This document shows positions 50,569 through 60,522 of a DNA stretch of 64,000 bases, one piece after another. Within the stretch, counting starts at the first letter, position 1. Each line of letters starts with the position of its first letter. Where the stretch lies: positions 11,154 to 75,153 of the forward strand of contig JALNZB010000018.1 in assembly GCA_023229545.1 (NCBI GenBank), read 5' to 3'. The DNA comes from Sulfuritalea sp. (GTDB lineage: Bacteria; Pseudomonadota; Gammaproteobacteria; Burkholderiales; Rhodocyclaceae). The position numbers were made by a program, and so were the translations under genes. A model generated the notes under the pieces. It had not been told where the DNA came from. It saw nothing but the letters and a program-made list of their open reading frames with translations, and ran no database searches.

Positions 50569-52289
50569 CCCATGTCACCCGCATCACCGTCCGCGACATT
50601 CCGCCGCGCGTCACCTGGACACTCGAACAGGGCGGCGTGCATCCGATGCTGGCGCGGCTTTACGCCGCGCGCGGCATCCGTGGCATGGACGAACTGGATA
50701 CGCGCAGCAGCGCCCTGCTCTCTCCGCAACAACTGAAAGGGGCAAACGAGGCGGCAGTACTGCTGGCCGATACCATTGCCGCCGACCGGAAAATCCTGAT
50801 CGTGGCCGACTACGACTGCGATGGCGCCACCGGCTGCGCCGTCGGCCTGCGCGCCTTGCGCATGATGGGCGCCACAGTCGATTATCTGGTGCCTGACCGC
50901 ATCACCCTCGGCTACGGGCTTTCGCTCGAAGTGGCGCAACTGGCGGCGGCGCGAAATCCCGATCTGGTAGTGACGGTTGACAATGGCATCGCCAGCGTCG
51001 AAGGCGTGGCGGAACTGAAACGTCGCGGCATCGCGGTGCTGATTACCGATCATCATCTGCCCGCAGGTTTGTCAAATGAGGAAATCCCCGCCGCCGACGT
51101 GATCGTGAATCCGAATCAACCCGGCTGCGATTTCCCGAGCAAGGCGCTGGCCGGCGTCGGCGTGATGTTCTACGTCGCGCTGGCCACCCGCGCCGAGTTG
51201 AGGCGGCGCGGCGCCTACGCCGAACAGCCGGAGCCGAATCTGGCCGGCCTGCTCGATCTGGTGGCGCTCGGCACGGTGGCCGACGTGGTGCCGCTCGACC
51301 ACAACAACCGCATTCTCGTCGCGCAAGGTCTGGCGCGCATCCGCGGCGGACAGATGCAGGCCGGGGTGCGCGCGCTGTTTTCCGTCGCCGGTCGGGAACC
51401 GAGCCGCGCCGCTACTTTCGATCTCGGCTTTACCCTCGGCCCGCGCCTCAACGCCGCCGGTCGACTCGCCGATATGTCATTGGGCATCGAATGCCTGGTC
51501 ACCGACGACCCCAACCGCGCCCTGAATATCGCCCAGCAACTCGACGCCATTAACCGCGAACGCCGGGTGATCGAAGCCGACATGCGCGAGGATGCCGAAA
51601 TCCTGCTGGCTTCGCTCGACGCCGGCAACCGCGCCAGCCTGACGCTGTTCGATCCGGGTTGGCACCAGGGCGTGATCGGCATCCTCGCCGGTCGCGTCAA
51701 GGAGAAACTACACCGCCCGACCTTTGCCTTTGCGCGCGGCAATGACGGCGAGCTGAAAGCTTCCGGTCGCTCGATTCGCGGCCTGCATCTGCGCGACGCG
51801 CTGGACCTGGTTGCCAAGCGGCATCCGGGAATGCTGTTGCGCTTCGGCGGCCACGCCGCCGCCGCCGGATTGACGCTCAAGGAAGATCGTCTCGCCGAGT
51901 TTGAAGCCGCGTTTGAAACGGTCTGCGGCGAACTGCTGTCGCCGGCCGAACTCACCCGCACGCTGGAAACCGACGGCCCGCTCGAATCCGGCTACTTTTC
52001 GCTGGAAGCCGTGCGCCTGATGCAGCAGGAAGTCTGGGGCCAGGCCTTCCCCGCACCACTGTTCGCCGACAGCTTCGAGGTGCTCAATCAGCGCATCCTG
52101 AAAGACAAGCATCTCAAGCTCAAGCTGCAAAAAGGCAATCAGCGCTTCGACGCCATCCAGTTCAATTTTGCCAACGGGTCAAGCAGCGCCGCACCGAACC
52201 GCATCCGCGCCGCCTTCCGCGTCGATATCAACGAATGGAACGGCACGCAGACCGTGCAGTTGCTGCTGGAGCACTTCGAGGCGGCTTGA
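50565..52289 (+). CDS. recJ: Single-stranded-DNA-specific exonuclease RecJ
   Basis: A 574-residue 5'-3' exonuclease of the DHH superfamily used in recombination and mismatch repair. The metal motifs are ILIVADYDCDGATGCAVG and LITDHHLP, with FGGHAAAAGLTL in the DHHA1 domain. The ATG at 50565 overlaps the preceding stop; the longer frame lies within the upstream gene. The C-terminal OB-like part is complete. It converges on the rhodanese/MBL gene. Confidence 0.95.
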   Translation: MTHVTRITVRDIPPRVTWTLEQGGVHPMLARLYAARGIRGMDELDTRSSALLSPQQLKGANEAAVLLADTIAADRKILIVADYDCDGATGCAVGLRALRMMGATVDYLVPDRITLGYGLSLEVAQLAAARNPDLVVTVDNGIASVEGVAELKRRGIAVLITDHHLPAGLSNEEIPAADVIVNPNQPGCDFPSKALAGVGVMFYVALATRAELRRRGAYAEQPEPNLAGLLDLVALGTVADVVPLDHNNRILVAQGLARIRGGQMQAGVRALFSVAGREPSRAATFDLGFTLGPRLNAAGRLADMSLGIECLVTDDPNRALNIAQQLDAINRERRVIEADMREDAEILLASLDAGNRASLTLFDPGWHQGVIGILAGRVKEKLHRPTFAFARGNDGELKASGRSIRGLHLRDALDLVAKRHPGMLLRFGGHAAAAGLTLKEDRLAEFEAAFETVCGELLSPAELTRTLETDGPLESGYFSLEAVRLMQQEVWGQAFPAPLFADSFEVLNQRILKDKHLKLKLQKGNQRFDAIQFNFANGSSSAAPNRIRAAFRVDINEWNGTQTVQLLLEHFEAA

Positions 52290-52300
52290 AGGCGTGCTTC

Positions 52301-52326
52301 GCCGTATCGCCAGCGCCGACTATTTC
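52301..52326 (-). repeat. Dispersed 26-bp repeat, intergenic copy between recJ and the rhodanese/MBL gene
   Basis: Differs from the consensus at four bases; core AGTCGGCGCTGGCGA intact. It fills the 35-bp spacer of two convergent genes and reaches the last codon of the second. Confidence 0.75.
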
Positions 52327-53542
52327 AGTCCTGCCCTGCTTCGCGGTGTGAGAGGCCGCAGCGGTTTCGCCCGAGTTCCAGTTCTCCGGCCTTGGTTTCG
52401 TCCACCTGGAGCAGGCCGGTGTTGACTCGCCGGATATCGTCGTAGGACTTCGGATGCTCCGGCAGGCTTTCCAGGATGTAGGCGCTGAATGCCGCCGGCC
52501 CACGGTCGAACATGCGCAAGCCCTCGTTGTGGCTGTGCAGGGCGCCGAGGGTGGCGCGATAGCAGCCCAGATCGTCTGCCTCGCGGATGTGACCGAAGTG
52601 GGACGGCAGCACCAGGGTGCGGTCGGGCAACGCCAGCAGCCGTTGCAGCGAGTGGTAAAGGAGCGGCACCCAGGTCTTTGCCCGGCCGCCCAGGTCGGGC
52701 CGCCCGATCGACTCGATGAACACCGTATCGCCGGACAACAGGTAGCGGTCGTCCAGCAGCAGGTTGGTCATGCCCAGCGTGTGGCCGGGCATATGCAGCG
52801 CGCGGACGCTGACCTCCCCCAGCGTAAAGGTCGTTGCGTCCTCCAAGTAATGGAAGGAAAACGTCGCCGGAAGCAGGTCAGTGGGTTCGATGCTGTCATA
52901 GGGATGCAGCCAGTAGTTCGCGCCCAGCGCCTCCGCCATCTCCAGGCCGCCGCTGAGATGGTCGGCCTGGAGATGGCTGTCGAACACGTCCGTGATGCGC
53001 CAGCCCCGCTCGGCGGCGATCCGCGTGTAGATCCCGGTGTGACGCGCGGCATCGACCACCATGGCGTTGCCGCCGCTGGCAAACAGATAGCCGAGGCAGC
53101 CCCGTGCCGGGCGGCTGATCTGGAAAATGACGAGCCGCTGGCTCTCCTCGACAACCCGCATTTCATAGTGGTCGCCCCAGGCCGCCATCCCGCCTTCCAG
53201 GTTGAAGGCCTGATAACCGAGCCGCCGCAAGCCCTCGGCAACGTGCCCCGAGGTGTGGCCCTGACCGCATATCACCATGATCGGCCCGCTCCGAGGCAAG
53301 CTGTCCTTCAGCCGCTCCGGCACCGCGCGGGCCACTGCGGCGGCGATTTCTTCGTCTTCATCCTCCAGTTCCAGCAGATCGAAATAGGGAACATTGAGGG
53401 TCTGGAGCGGAAGCTTGCCCTCGATTTGCCAGGCCTCGAATTCGTCCCGGTTGCGCACGTCCAGGATGGAAAACCGGCTGCCATCGTGCAAATGGCGGTG
53501 CAGGTCCGCCGGGCTCCAAGCAGGAATTTGGTCCGTGGTCAT
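52325..53542 (-). CDS. Rhodanese and metallo-beta-lactamase fold protein (persulfide dioxygenase-like)
   Basis: A 405-residue fusion. Residues 10-135 form a rhodanese domain (SILDVRNRDEFEAWQI; active-site loop VICGQGHTS with Cys). From about 140 a metallo-beta-lactamase fold follows, with FDSHLQADHLSGGLEMA, HMPGHTLGMTNLLL and LLSGDTVFIESIGRPDL. The first metal motif is HxQxDH, with Gln in place of the second His. It probably acts on persulfides or glutathione persulfide in sulfide detoxification. AGGAGA 6 bp before the ATG at 53542 decides the start. Confidence 0.85.
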   Translation of the reverse strand: MTTDQIPAWSPADLHRHLHDGSRFSILDVRNRDEFEAWQIEGKLPLQTLNVPYFDLLELEDEDEEIAAAVARAVPERLKDSLPRSGPIMVICGQGHTSGHVAEGLRRLGYQAFNLEGGMAAWGDHYEMRVVEESQRLVIFQISRPARGCLGYLFASGGNAMVVDAARHTGIYTRIAAERGWRITDVFDSHLQADHLSGGLEMAEALGANYWLHPYDSIEPTDLLPATFSFHYLEDATTFTLGEVSVRALHMPGHTLGMTNLLLDDRYLLSGDTVFIESIGRPDLGGRAKTWVPLLYHSLQRLLALPDRTLVLPSHFGHIREADDLGCYRATLGALHSHNEGLRMFDRGPAAFSAYILESLPEHPKSYDDIRRVNTGLLQVDETKAGELELGRNRCGLSHREAGQD

Positions 53543-53622
53543 ATCATTCTCCTGGTGTGAATGAAAATCACTCTCATTATATACACTGGAGCGACGCAAC
53601 TGGCGCGGGAATCATTGGCTCG

Positions 53623-53648
53623 CGCCGTGTCGCCAGCGACGACTCTTG
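53623..53648 (-). repeat. Dispersed 26-bp repeat, intergenic copy upstream of prfC
   Basis: Four differences from the consensus, with core GTCGCTGGCGACACGGCG on the minus strand. It lies 65 bp before the prfC start. Confidence 0.65.
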
Positions 53649-53712
53649 CGCCGCGCTGACTTATGGTCGGCACCGTATAATCGCGGCCCTTCGCACCAAC
53701 ATTCACACTGCC

Positions 53713-55287
<1,575 letters not shown>

Positions 55288-55316
55288 AGCCTTCCCGCCA
55301 AGAGCATCGGCTCGAG

Positions 55317-55940
55317 TTACGGAGAAACGGGGGAAGTCGTCGGGGGCGCGTTGGGCGCACCCGACAGGTTGTAGCGCTGTGCGGACTCAAAATCGGCATA
55401 TCCCTGCCGGACCAGTTCGAGAGTTTTTCCGATGTTGCTGGCAATGTCGCCATCAAGGACGCCCATTCCTTCCAGTATTCCTTGCGCTTCTTTGGCCCCC
55501 TGCTCAAACCCGCTGCGGATGGTGTCCATGAATTTGGTCAGCACATCGCCCGCGTTTTCGCCCGGATGCTGCTGCTTGAACGCATCAAAAAATCCGGTGG
55601 AGAGCGACACAATGCGGCCCGCCGTGCCATCTGGAGTGTTGTCCTGACCAGCCGCCGCCTCGATCGCGTTGTCGCCGAATTCAGGTTTCAGCAGTTGGTT
55701 GATCCCCGCTATGGCCGACTTCAGGAGCAATACCAGCGGCTGGTTTTTCGACTGGATAGACACATCAAGCGAAGCCTGGAGAATGGCAGCATTCTGGTTG
55801 GCTTTCGTCGCGGAGAGACCCGATCCCATCGATTGGCCTGACTGCACTGCGCTGGAACCGGTGCTGGATCCGGCCCCGCTGTAAGTCAGTGGATCAGGCA
55901 GGCGGGCGTTGATCGTGGACGTTTCATTTTCTTCAAGCAT
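55317..55940 (-). CDS. DUF5610-domain protein
   Basis: A 207-residue protein. The N-terminal 60 residues are low-complexity (Ser, Gly, Gln). The C-terminal part shows the DUF5610 pattern FMDTIRSGFEQGAKEAQGILEGMGVLDGDIASNIGKTLELV. No signal peptide or membrane segment. Function unknown; such proteins occur in betaproteobacteria, sometimes in flagellar or surface contexts. It is convergent to prfC. Confidence 0.75.
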   Translation of the reverse strand: MLEENETSTINARLPDPLTYSGAGSSTGSSAVQSGQSMGSGLSATKANQNAAILQASLDVSIQSKNQPLVLLLKSAIAGINQLLKPEFGDNAIEAAAGQDNTPDGTAGRIVSLSTGFFDAFKQQHPGENAGDVLTKFMDTIRSGFEQGAKEAQGILEGMGVLDGDIASNIGKTLELVRQGYADFESAQRYNLSGAPNAPPTTSPVSP

Positions 55941-56280
55941 GGCGTTTTGCTCAGGTCAGGACACGTTGCCGATTCAACGCCAGTCGGCGGGTAACGGTCT
56001 GTGCGCCACCCAACCATATCAAGCAACTGCGCCTGCAACAGGTGCTCCGCTGTCGGTTTCTGACATTCGCCCTGATCCCATCATTTTCGTTCCGAGGGCT
56101 GCATTTATTGCCGGTCATGCCGATACTGGATGCAAGCATTGCCACCATGCATCAAGGTCTTGCCGCTCAGGACGAGGATAGGATTGCTAACTGCCTGACA
56201 TTATTGCAATTTTCACTTGTGGCACAGCCTATGCGTCAAGGCCGGGTGAAAGAGGTTTTCGACAGTCTGAGCATCAATAG
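55941..56280. other. Intergenic stretch without a convincing gene
   Basis: About 340 bp between the DUF5610 gene and the small ORF. Open frames here lack recognisable ribosome sites and family features. It likely holds the promoter of the DUF5610 gene on the left and that of the small gene on the right; no clear promoter box could be assigned. Confidence 0.4.
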
Positions 56281-56295
56281 CAACAGGAGGCGATC

Positions 56296-56523
56296 ATGTT
56301 TCAGGTTCTCGACCATGCAAACGTTGTCTATACCGGCGAGCTTTCGCAGACGACGCAATATGTCATCGAACACTATGGCAATTCGCTCGATGAAGCCATC
56401 CGTTCCGGTATCAGGATCATGTACGCCGATCCGCTTCGCCACTTGAATCAAGCCGGGGAAGCCCTGCTCGGCAGCACCGTCCCGGCTTTCTGGAAGCCCG
56501 CTGAAGAATGGGAACTTGACTGA
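56296..56523 (+). CDS. Small protein of unknown function
   Basis: A 75-residue protein (MFQVLDHANVVYTGELSQTT...). AGGAGG at 56285-56290 stands 5 bp before the ATG, one of the strongest ribosome-binding sites in the window, which supports translation. It is acidic at the C-terminus (KPAEEWELD), has no membrane segment and no recognised family. It is followed by a weak hairpin (ACCCCT/AGGGGT) and faces the OB-fold gene. Confidence 0.6.
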   Translation: MFQVLDHANVVYTGELSQTTQYVIEHYGNSLDEAIRSGIRIMYADPLRHLNQAGEALLGSTVPAFWKPAEEWELD

Positions 56524-56567
56524 ATCTCAGCCAAGACCCCTACCACCCGGCGTCGAGGGGTAATGAA

Positions 56568-57263
56568 TTACTGCCCCAGCGTTGCGTCCTCGATCAGTAC
56601 CTTGTAGGAATACCCCGAGCCGAAGTCCTTGTCGGTGCGCACCACGCCCTTCACCAGCACGGTACCGCCGATCTTGGCCTGATCCTTGGTCGTCACCAGC
56701 ACGTCATCCGTCCTGTCCGCCGCCGACCCCGATCCATCGCGCAGATGAATCCAGTTCTTCCCCATCACCGCAGCGGTGAACTTCACCACCTTGCCGCGAA
56801 CCACGACCGGTTTGTCCTTGAGTGCGGCACTCTTCGTCACGATCTCCGCAACAGTACGCGCATTCGGGCCACTGGCCTTGGCGACCTTGACGTCTCCTAC
56901 CACCTCGGCCTTGGGTACCGCACTGGGCGCCCCACCGTGCGCACCCATCGAACTCCCGGCACCAGCGAGGTTACCAAAAGTGATCTTGTCGAATTTCTTC
57001 TTCAGCGACTTGCTTTCGAAATTGGTCATGACCGTCACATTTTCAATCGTGACTTTTTCCCCCTTCTTCAGCGGCGCCTTGGCAACTGCCGCCCAAACCT
57101 CGCCGTCCGCAGTCTTGAGGCGCAGGTAGGTGTAGCTCTCGACATCCTTGACTTCCAGAACCTCGCCCTTGACTACCGTGGCCAACGGGACAGGTGCCGA
57201 TTTTTCGGCGCTCCAGCCCAGGCTGCTGCAAAGCATCACAAATGCCGCAAGAAGTACTTTCAT
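56568..57263 (-). CDS. Periplasmic OB-fold protein (NrfJ-like)
   Basis: A 231-residue protein with a signal peptide (MKVLLAAFVMLCSSLGWSA). Two similar halves each look like a small beta domain: GEVLEVKDVESYTYLRLKTADGEVWAAVAKAPLKKGEKVTI and a C-terminal OB-like part with VVVRGKVVKFTAAVMGKNWIHLRDGSG. Proteins of this type occur beside c-type cytochrome or nitrite/sulfur genes in other bacteria, with an unknown role. No such genes are adjacent here. Confidence 0.7.
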   Translation of the reverse strand: MKVLLAAFVMLCSSLGWSAEKSAPVPLATVVKGEVLEVKDVESYTYLRLKTADGEVWAAVAKAPLKKGEKVTIENVTVMTNFESKSLKKKFDKITFGNLAGAGSSMGAHGGAPSAVPKAEVVGDVKVAKASGPNARTVAEIVTKSAALKDKPVVVRGKVVKFTAAVMGKNWIHLRDGSGSAADRTDDVLVTTKDQAKIGGTVLVKGVVRTDKDFGSGYSYKVLIEDATLGQ

Positions 57264-57474
57264 AAAACCCGTCCCTTCTGAAAAAACACGCCGAATGGTC
57301 CGCGAACGGGGACCAGGAATTTATCGCCTATTTCTACACGACCCCATTGTACCTGTCGCTGGCCGCCGCGCCAGAAGCATGAGGACAATCTGCCCATCAC
57401 AAACGCAATCCCCGGGCCTGCCTCATGAACTCTGCGCGTGCGCCGCTTCACGAGACAGGCTCCGGGTTCCCTGC

Positions 57475-57879
57475 CTACTTGGTGGCTGGTTGCGCCTTCA
57501 TCGCTTCGCGATGCTCCTGCCGCATTTCGCGACGCTCTTCCATCTTCGCTTTCATCTGCGCCTTTTTCTCTTCGCAGGCCTTTGGATCGGCATCGCACTT
57601 CTTCTTGAACTCGTCGCGACGCTCTTCCATCTTCGCCTTTATCTGCGCCTTCTTCTCTTCGCAGGCCTTTGGATCGGCATCGCATTTTTGCTTGAACTCC
57701 TGGCGACGCTCTTCCATCTTCGCCTTTATCTGCGCGCACTTCTCCGGATTGGCCTGGCAGCGCTTTTCCATCTCTTCGGCGCTGGGCCGCTGGCCGGGAC
57801 CAGGGCCGGGCATTTGCGCAAAAGCGGTGCAGACGCCCAGCGACAACAGCGATGCGACAATCAGTTTGCGGATTTCCAT
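57475..57879 (-). CDS. Secreted protein with three cysteine-pair helical repeats
   Basis: A 134-residue protein with a signal peptide (MEIRKLIVASLLSLGVCTAFA). After a Pro/Gly stretch come three copies of a 29-residue repeat, each with a C-x-A/D-x-P-x-x-C core (CQANPEKC, CDADPKAC, CDADPKAC) followed by a highly charged helix (KKAQIKAKMEERRDEFKKK). The DNA period is exactly 87 bp. AAGGAG 7 bp before the ATG at 57879 decides the start. Each cysteine pair could close a disulfide or bind metal. No family is recognised. Confidence 0.75.
   Translation of the reverse strand: MEIRKLIVASLLSLGVCTAFAQMPGPGPGQRPSAEEMEKRCQANPEKCAQIKAKMEERRQEFKQKCDADPKACEEKKAQIKAKMEERRDEFKKKCDADPKACEEKKAQMKAKMEERREMRQEHREAMKAQPATK
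57531..57780 (-). repeat. 87-bp tandem repeat inside the cysteine-repeat gene
   Basis: GACGCTCTTCCATCTTCGC recurs at 57531, 57618 and 57705, exactly 87 bp apart. The middle and one outer unit are nearly identical over their length, pointing to recent duplication of a 29-codon unit. Confidence 0.85.
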
Positions 57880-58073
57880 TTTCTTTCTCCTTTTTGGGTG
57901 AATTGGACAACTCCAGTGATTCCGGTTTCCATGCTCGAGCAAAGTTGTAAGTCGATTATCGAGTGAAATGGTGGATGTGTAAAACGATGTTTCGGCGCTT
58001 CGTGGATCGCCACGTCGGAAGATGTCGGCAGATGTTGTCTCCATCGCCGTGCCGGCTTATAGTCCGGAACCAG

Positions 58074-59168
58074 ATGAAAACCAACGCTGACATTATCCCC
58101 ATCGCCAGTGCGCTCAAGGCCACGCCGCCGCCTGATCGCGCCGCCGCCGCGTCGGCGGACGCGCTGGTCGACCGGCGCAACCGGCGCGTGCGCGACCTGC
58201 GCATTTCCGTCACCGACCGCTGCAATTTCCGCTGCGTGTACTGCATGCCGAAAGCCGTGTTCGGCCACGACCATGCCTTCCTGCGGCGCGGCGATCTGCT
58301 CTCCTTCGAGGAGATCGTCCGCATTGCCCGCATCTTCGTCGATCAGGGCGTCGAGAAAATCCGCATCACCGGCGGCGAACCGCTGTTGCGCAAGCATATC
58401 GAAAACCTGATCGAGCAACTGGCGAAGCTGCCGGTGGAACTGACGCTGACCACCAACGGTTCGCTGCTGAAGAAAAAGGCGCGGACGCTCAAGGACGCCG
58501 GCCTCGCGCGCGTCACGGTCAGCCTCGACGGCATTGATGACGCCGTATTCAGGCGCATGAACGATGTCGATTACCCGGTCGGCGACGTGCTCGACGGCAT
58601 CGCCGCCGCCGCCGCCGTCGGCCTGGCGCCGATCAAGGTGAATTGCGTGGTCAAGTGCGGCAGCAACGACGACCAGATCCTGCCGCTGGCGCGCCACTTC
58701 CGCCACAGCGGCCACATCCTGCGCTTCATCGAGTTCATGGATGTCGGCAGTTCCAACGGCTGGTGCATGGACGAAGTGCTGCCTTCCGCCGAGGTCATCG
58801 CCCGCATCGACGCCGAGTTCCCGCTGGCCGCCATCGACGCCAACTATCCCGGCGAAGTCGCCGCGCGCTGGCGCTACCGGGACGGCGCCGGCGAGATCGG
58901 CGTCATTTCCTCGGTAACCCAGGCCTTTTGCGCCAGCTGCACCCGCATCCGGCTGTCCACCGAGGGTCAGATATACACCTGCCTGTTCGCGCAGGACGGC
59001 CACGACCTGCGCCAGGCAATGCGTCAGGGGGCCGGCGACGAGCGCTTGCGGCGCATCATTGCCAGCGTCTGGCAGGGGCGCGATGACCGCTATTCCGAGA
59101 TCCGCACCGCCGCCACCGACTTGCCCGGCAGCGCCGGAAAAATTGAAATGTCCTACATCGGCGGTTGA
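58074..59168 (+). CDS. moaA: GTP 3',8-cyclase
   Basis: A 364-residue radical-SAM enzyme that starts molybdenum cofactor synthesis. The SAM cluster motif is in DRCNFRCVYCMPKAVFG, the C-terminal cluster in FCASCTRIRLSTEGQIYTCLF, and the essential Gly-Gly end is present (SYIGG). ATG at 58074 is preferred; the longer frame has no support. It lies 31 bp before moeA on the same strand. Confidence 0.96.
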   Translation: MKTNADIIPIASALKATPPPDRAAAASADALVDRRNRRVRDLRISVTDRCNFRCVYCMPKAVFGHDHAFLRRGDLLSFEEIVRIARIFVDQGVEKIRITGGEPLLRKHIENLIEQLAKLPVELTLTTNGSLLKKKARTLKDAGLARVTVSLDGIDDAVFRRMNDVDYPVGDVLDGIAAAAAVGLAPIKVNCVVKCGSNDDQILPLARHFRHSGHILRFIEFMDVGSSNGWCMDEVLPSAEVIARIDAEFPLAAIDANYPGEVAARWRYRDGAGEIGVISSVTQAFCASCTRIRLSTEGQIYTCLFAQDGHDLRQAMRQGAGDERLRRIIASVWQGRDDRYSEIRTAATDLPGSAGKIEMSYIGG

Positions 59169-59199
59169 AGCCCCCTTCTCAACTCACGTTTCCCGGAAA

Positions 59200-60513
59200 A
59201 TGTCCTCCATCCTCAAAACCCTGTCCGGCGCCGACAACTACGACCCCGAATCGCTGCGCGTCGATCGCGCCCGCGAACTGATTCTCGACCTGTTGCGTCC
59301 CGTCGGCGGCCATGAGCGGGTTTTCGTGCGCCAGGCGCTGGATCGCGTGCTGGCCGAGGATGTCGTTTCGCCCATCGACGTGCCGAGCCACGACTACTCG
59401 GCCATGGACGGCTGGGCGCTGCGCGCCGGCGACCTCGCCGCGGCGGGCGAGACGCGCCTGAAGAAGATCGGCAGCGCCTTCGCCGGCCATCCTTTCGAGG
59501 GGAAAGTCGGCGCTGGCGAAACGGTGAGAATCATGACCGGCGCCGTCCTGCCGCAGGATGCCGATTGCGTGGTGATGCAGGAAGTGGTGCGGGTCGATGG
59601 CGATGGCGCGGACGATGCGATTATCATCCCGCCGGGCCAGCGCCGCGAGCAGAACATCCGCCGCGCCGGCGAAGACTTGCAAGCCGGCCGCACGGCGATT
59701 GCCACCGGCAGGAAGCTGCGTCCCGCCGAGATCGGCATCATCGCCTCGCTCGGCGTCGCCGAACTTGTCGTGCGCCGCCGCGTCCGCGTCGCGCTGTTCT
59801 CCTCGGGCGACGAACTGTGCTCGATAGGCACGCCGCTGGTTTCCGGCGCCGTCTATGACAGCAACCGCTATACGCTGTGGGGCATGCTGACGCGGCTGGG
59901 CTGCGAAGTCATCGACATGGGCGTGGTCAGGGACGATCCGGTCGCCCTCGAAGCGGCATTTCGCGAAGCTGCCGCATGCAGCGATGCCATCGTCACCAGC
60001 GGCGGCGTTTCGGTGGGCGAGGCCGACTTCATCAAGCAGTTGATGGCCCAGCTCGGCGAAGTCGCCTTCTGGAAAATCGCCATGAAACCCGGCCGCCCGA
60101 TGGCCTTCGGTCGCATAGGTAAAACGCCGCCCGACGGCGCCGATGGTACAAATGCGTCCGGCGCCTGGCTGTTCGGCCTGCCGGGCAACCCAGTGGCGGT
60201 GATGGTGGCCTTCTACCAGTTCGTCCGTCCGGCCATCCTCAAACTGGCCGGCGTCGATCCGGTCAAGCCCTTCCCTGCCTTTCCCGCGCGCTGCACCGAG
60301 CCGATGAAGAAAGGCCGCGACCGCACCGAATTCCAGCGCGGCATCCTGTTCCAGGAAAACGGCGAGTGGTGTGTGCGTCCCACCGGTGCGCAGGGCTCCG
60401 GCATGCTGCGTTCGATGTCCGAAGCCGATTGCTTCATCGTCCTCGAACACGACCGCGGACCAGTCGGCGCTGGCGACACGGTGATGGTGCAGTTGATGGA
60501 CGGGCTGGTATAG
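59200..60513 (+). CDS. moeA: Molybdopterin molybdenumtransferase
   Basis: A 437-residue enzyme that inserts molybdate into molybdopterin. Seen are SPIDVPSHDYSAMDGWALRAGDL, VRIMTGAVLPQDADCVVMQE, ALFSSGDELCSIG and VTSGGVSVGEADF. ATG at 59200 starts MSSILKTLSGADNYDPESLRV, the usual form. Two copies of the dispersed 26-bp repeat lie in frame (59501-59526, KVGAGETV; 60458-60483, PVGAGDTV). It follows moaA, so two molybdenum cofactor steps are co-transcribed. Confidence 0.95.
   Translation: MSSILKTLSGADNYDPESLRVDRARELILDLLRPVGGHERVFVRQALDRVLAEDVVSPIDVPSHDYSAMDGWALRAGDLAAAGETRLKKIGSAFAGHPFEGKVGAGETVRIMTGAVLPQDADCVVMQEVVRVDGDGADDAIIIPPGQRREQNIRRAGEDLQAGRTAIATGRKLRPAEIGIIASLGVAELVVRRRVRVALFSSGDELCSIGTPLVSGAVYDSNRYTLWGMLTRLGCEVIDMGVVRDDPVALEAAFREAAACSDAIVTSGGVSVGEADFIKQLMAQLGEVAFWKIAMKPGRPMAFGRIGKTPPDGADGTNASGAWLFGLPGNPVAVMVAFYQFVRPAILKLAGVDPVKPFPAFPARCTEPMKKGRDRTEFQRGILFQENGEWCVRPTGAQGSGMLRSMSEADCFIVLEHDRGPVGAGDTVMVQLMDGLV
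59501..59526 (+). repeat. Dispersed 26-bp repeat, first copy in moeA
   Basis: Three differences from the consensus; read as KVGAGETV, just before the conserved RIMTGA segment. Confidence 0.75.
60458..60483 (+). repeat. Dispersed 26-bp repeat, second copy in moeA
   Basis: Core AGTCGGCGCTGGCGA is intact but the left flank differs; read as PVGAGDTV near the C-terminus. Confidence 0.65.
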
Positions 60514-60522
60514 CGCGCAGTC

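Noticed and set aside
53557..53712. 52-codon N-terminal extension of prfC
   Set aside because: No homology to RF3, and it includes a copy of the dispersed repeat; the GTG at 53713 gives the family start.
56042..56284. Possible gene upstream of the small ORF
   Set aside because: The frame has no ribosome-binding site, runs through the next gene's ribosome site in another frame, and shows no domain.
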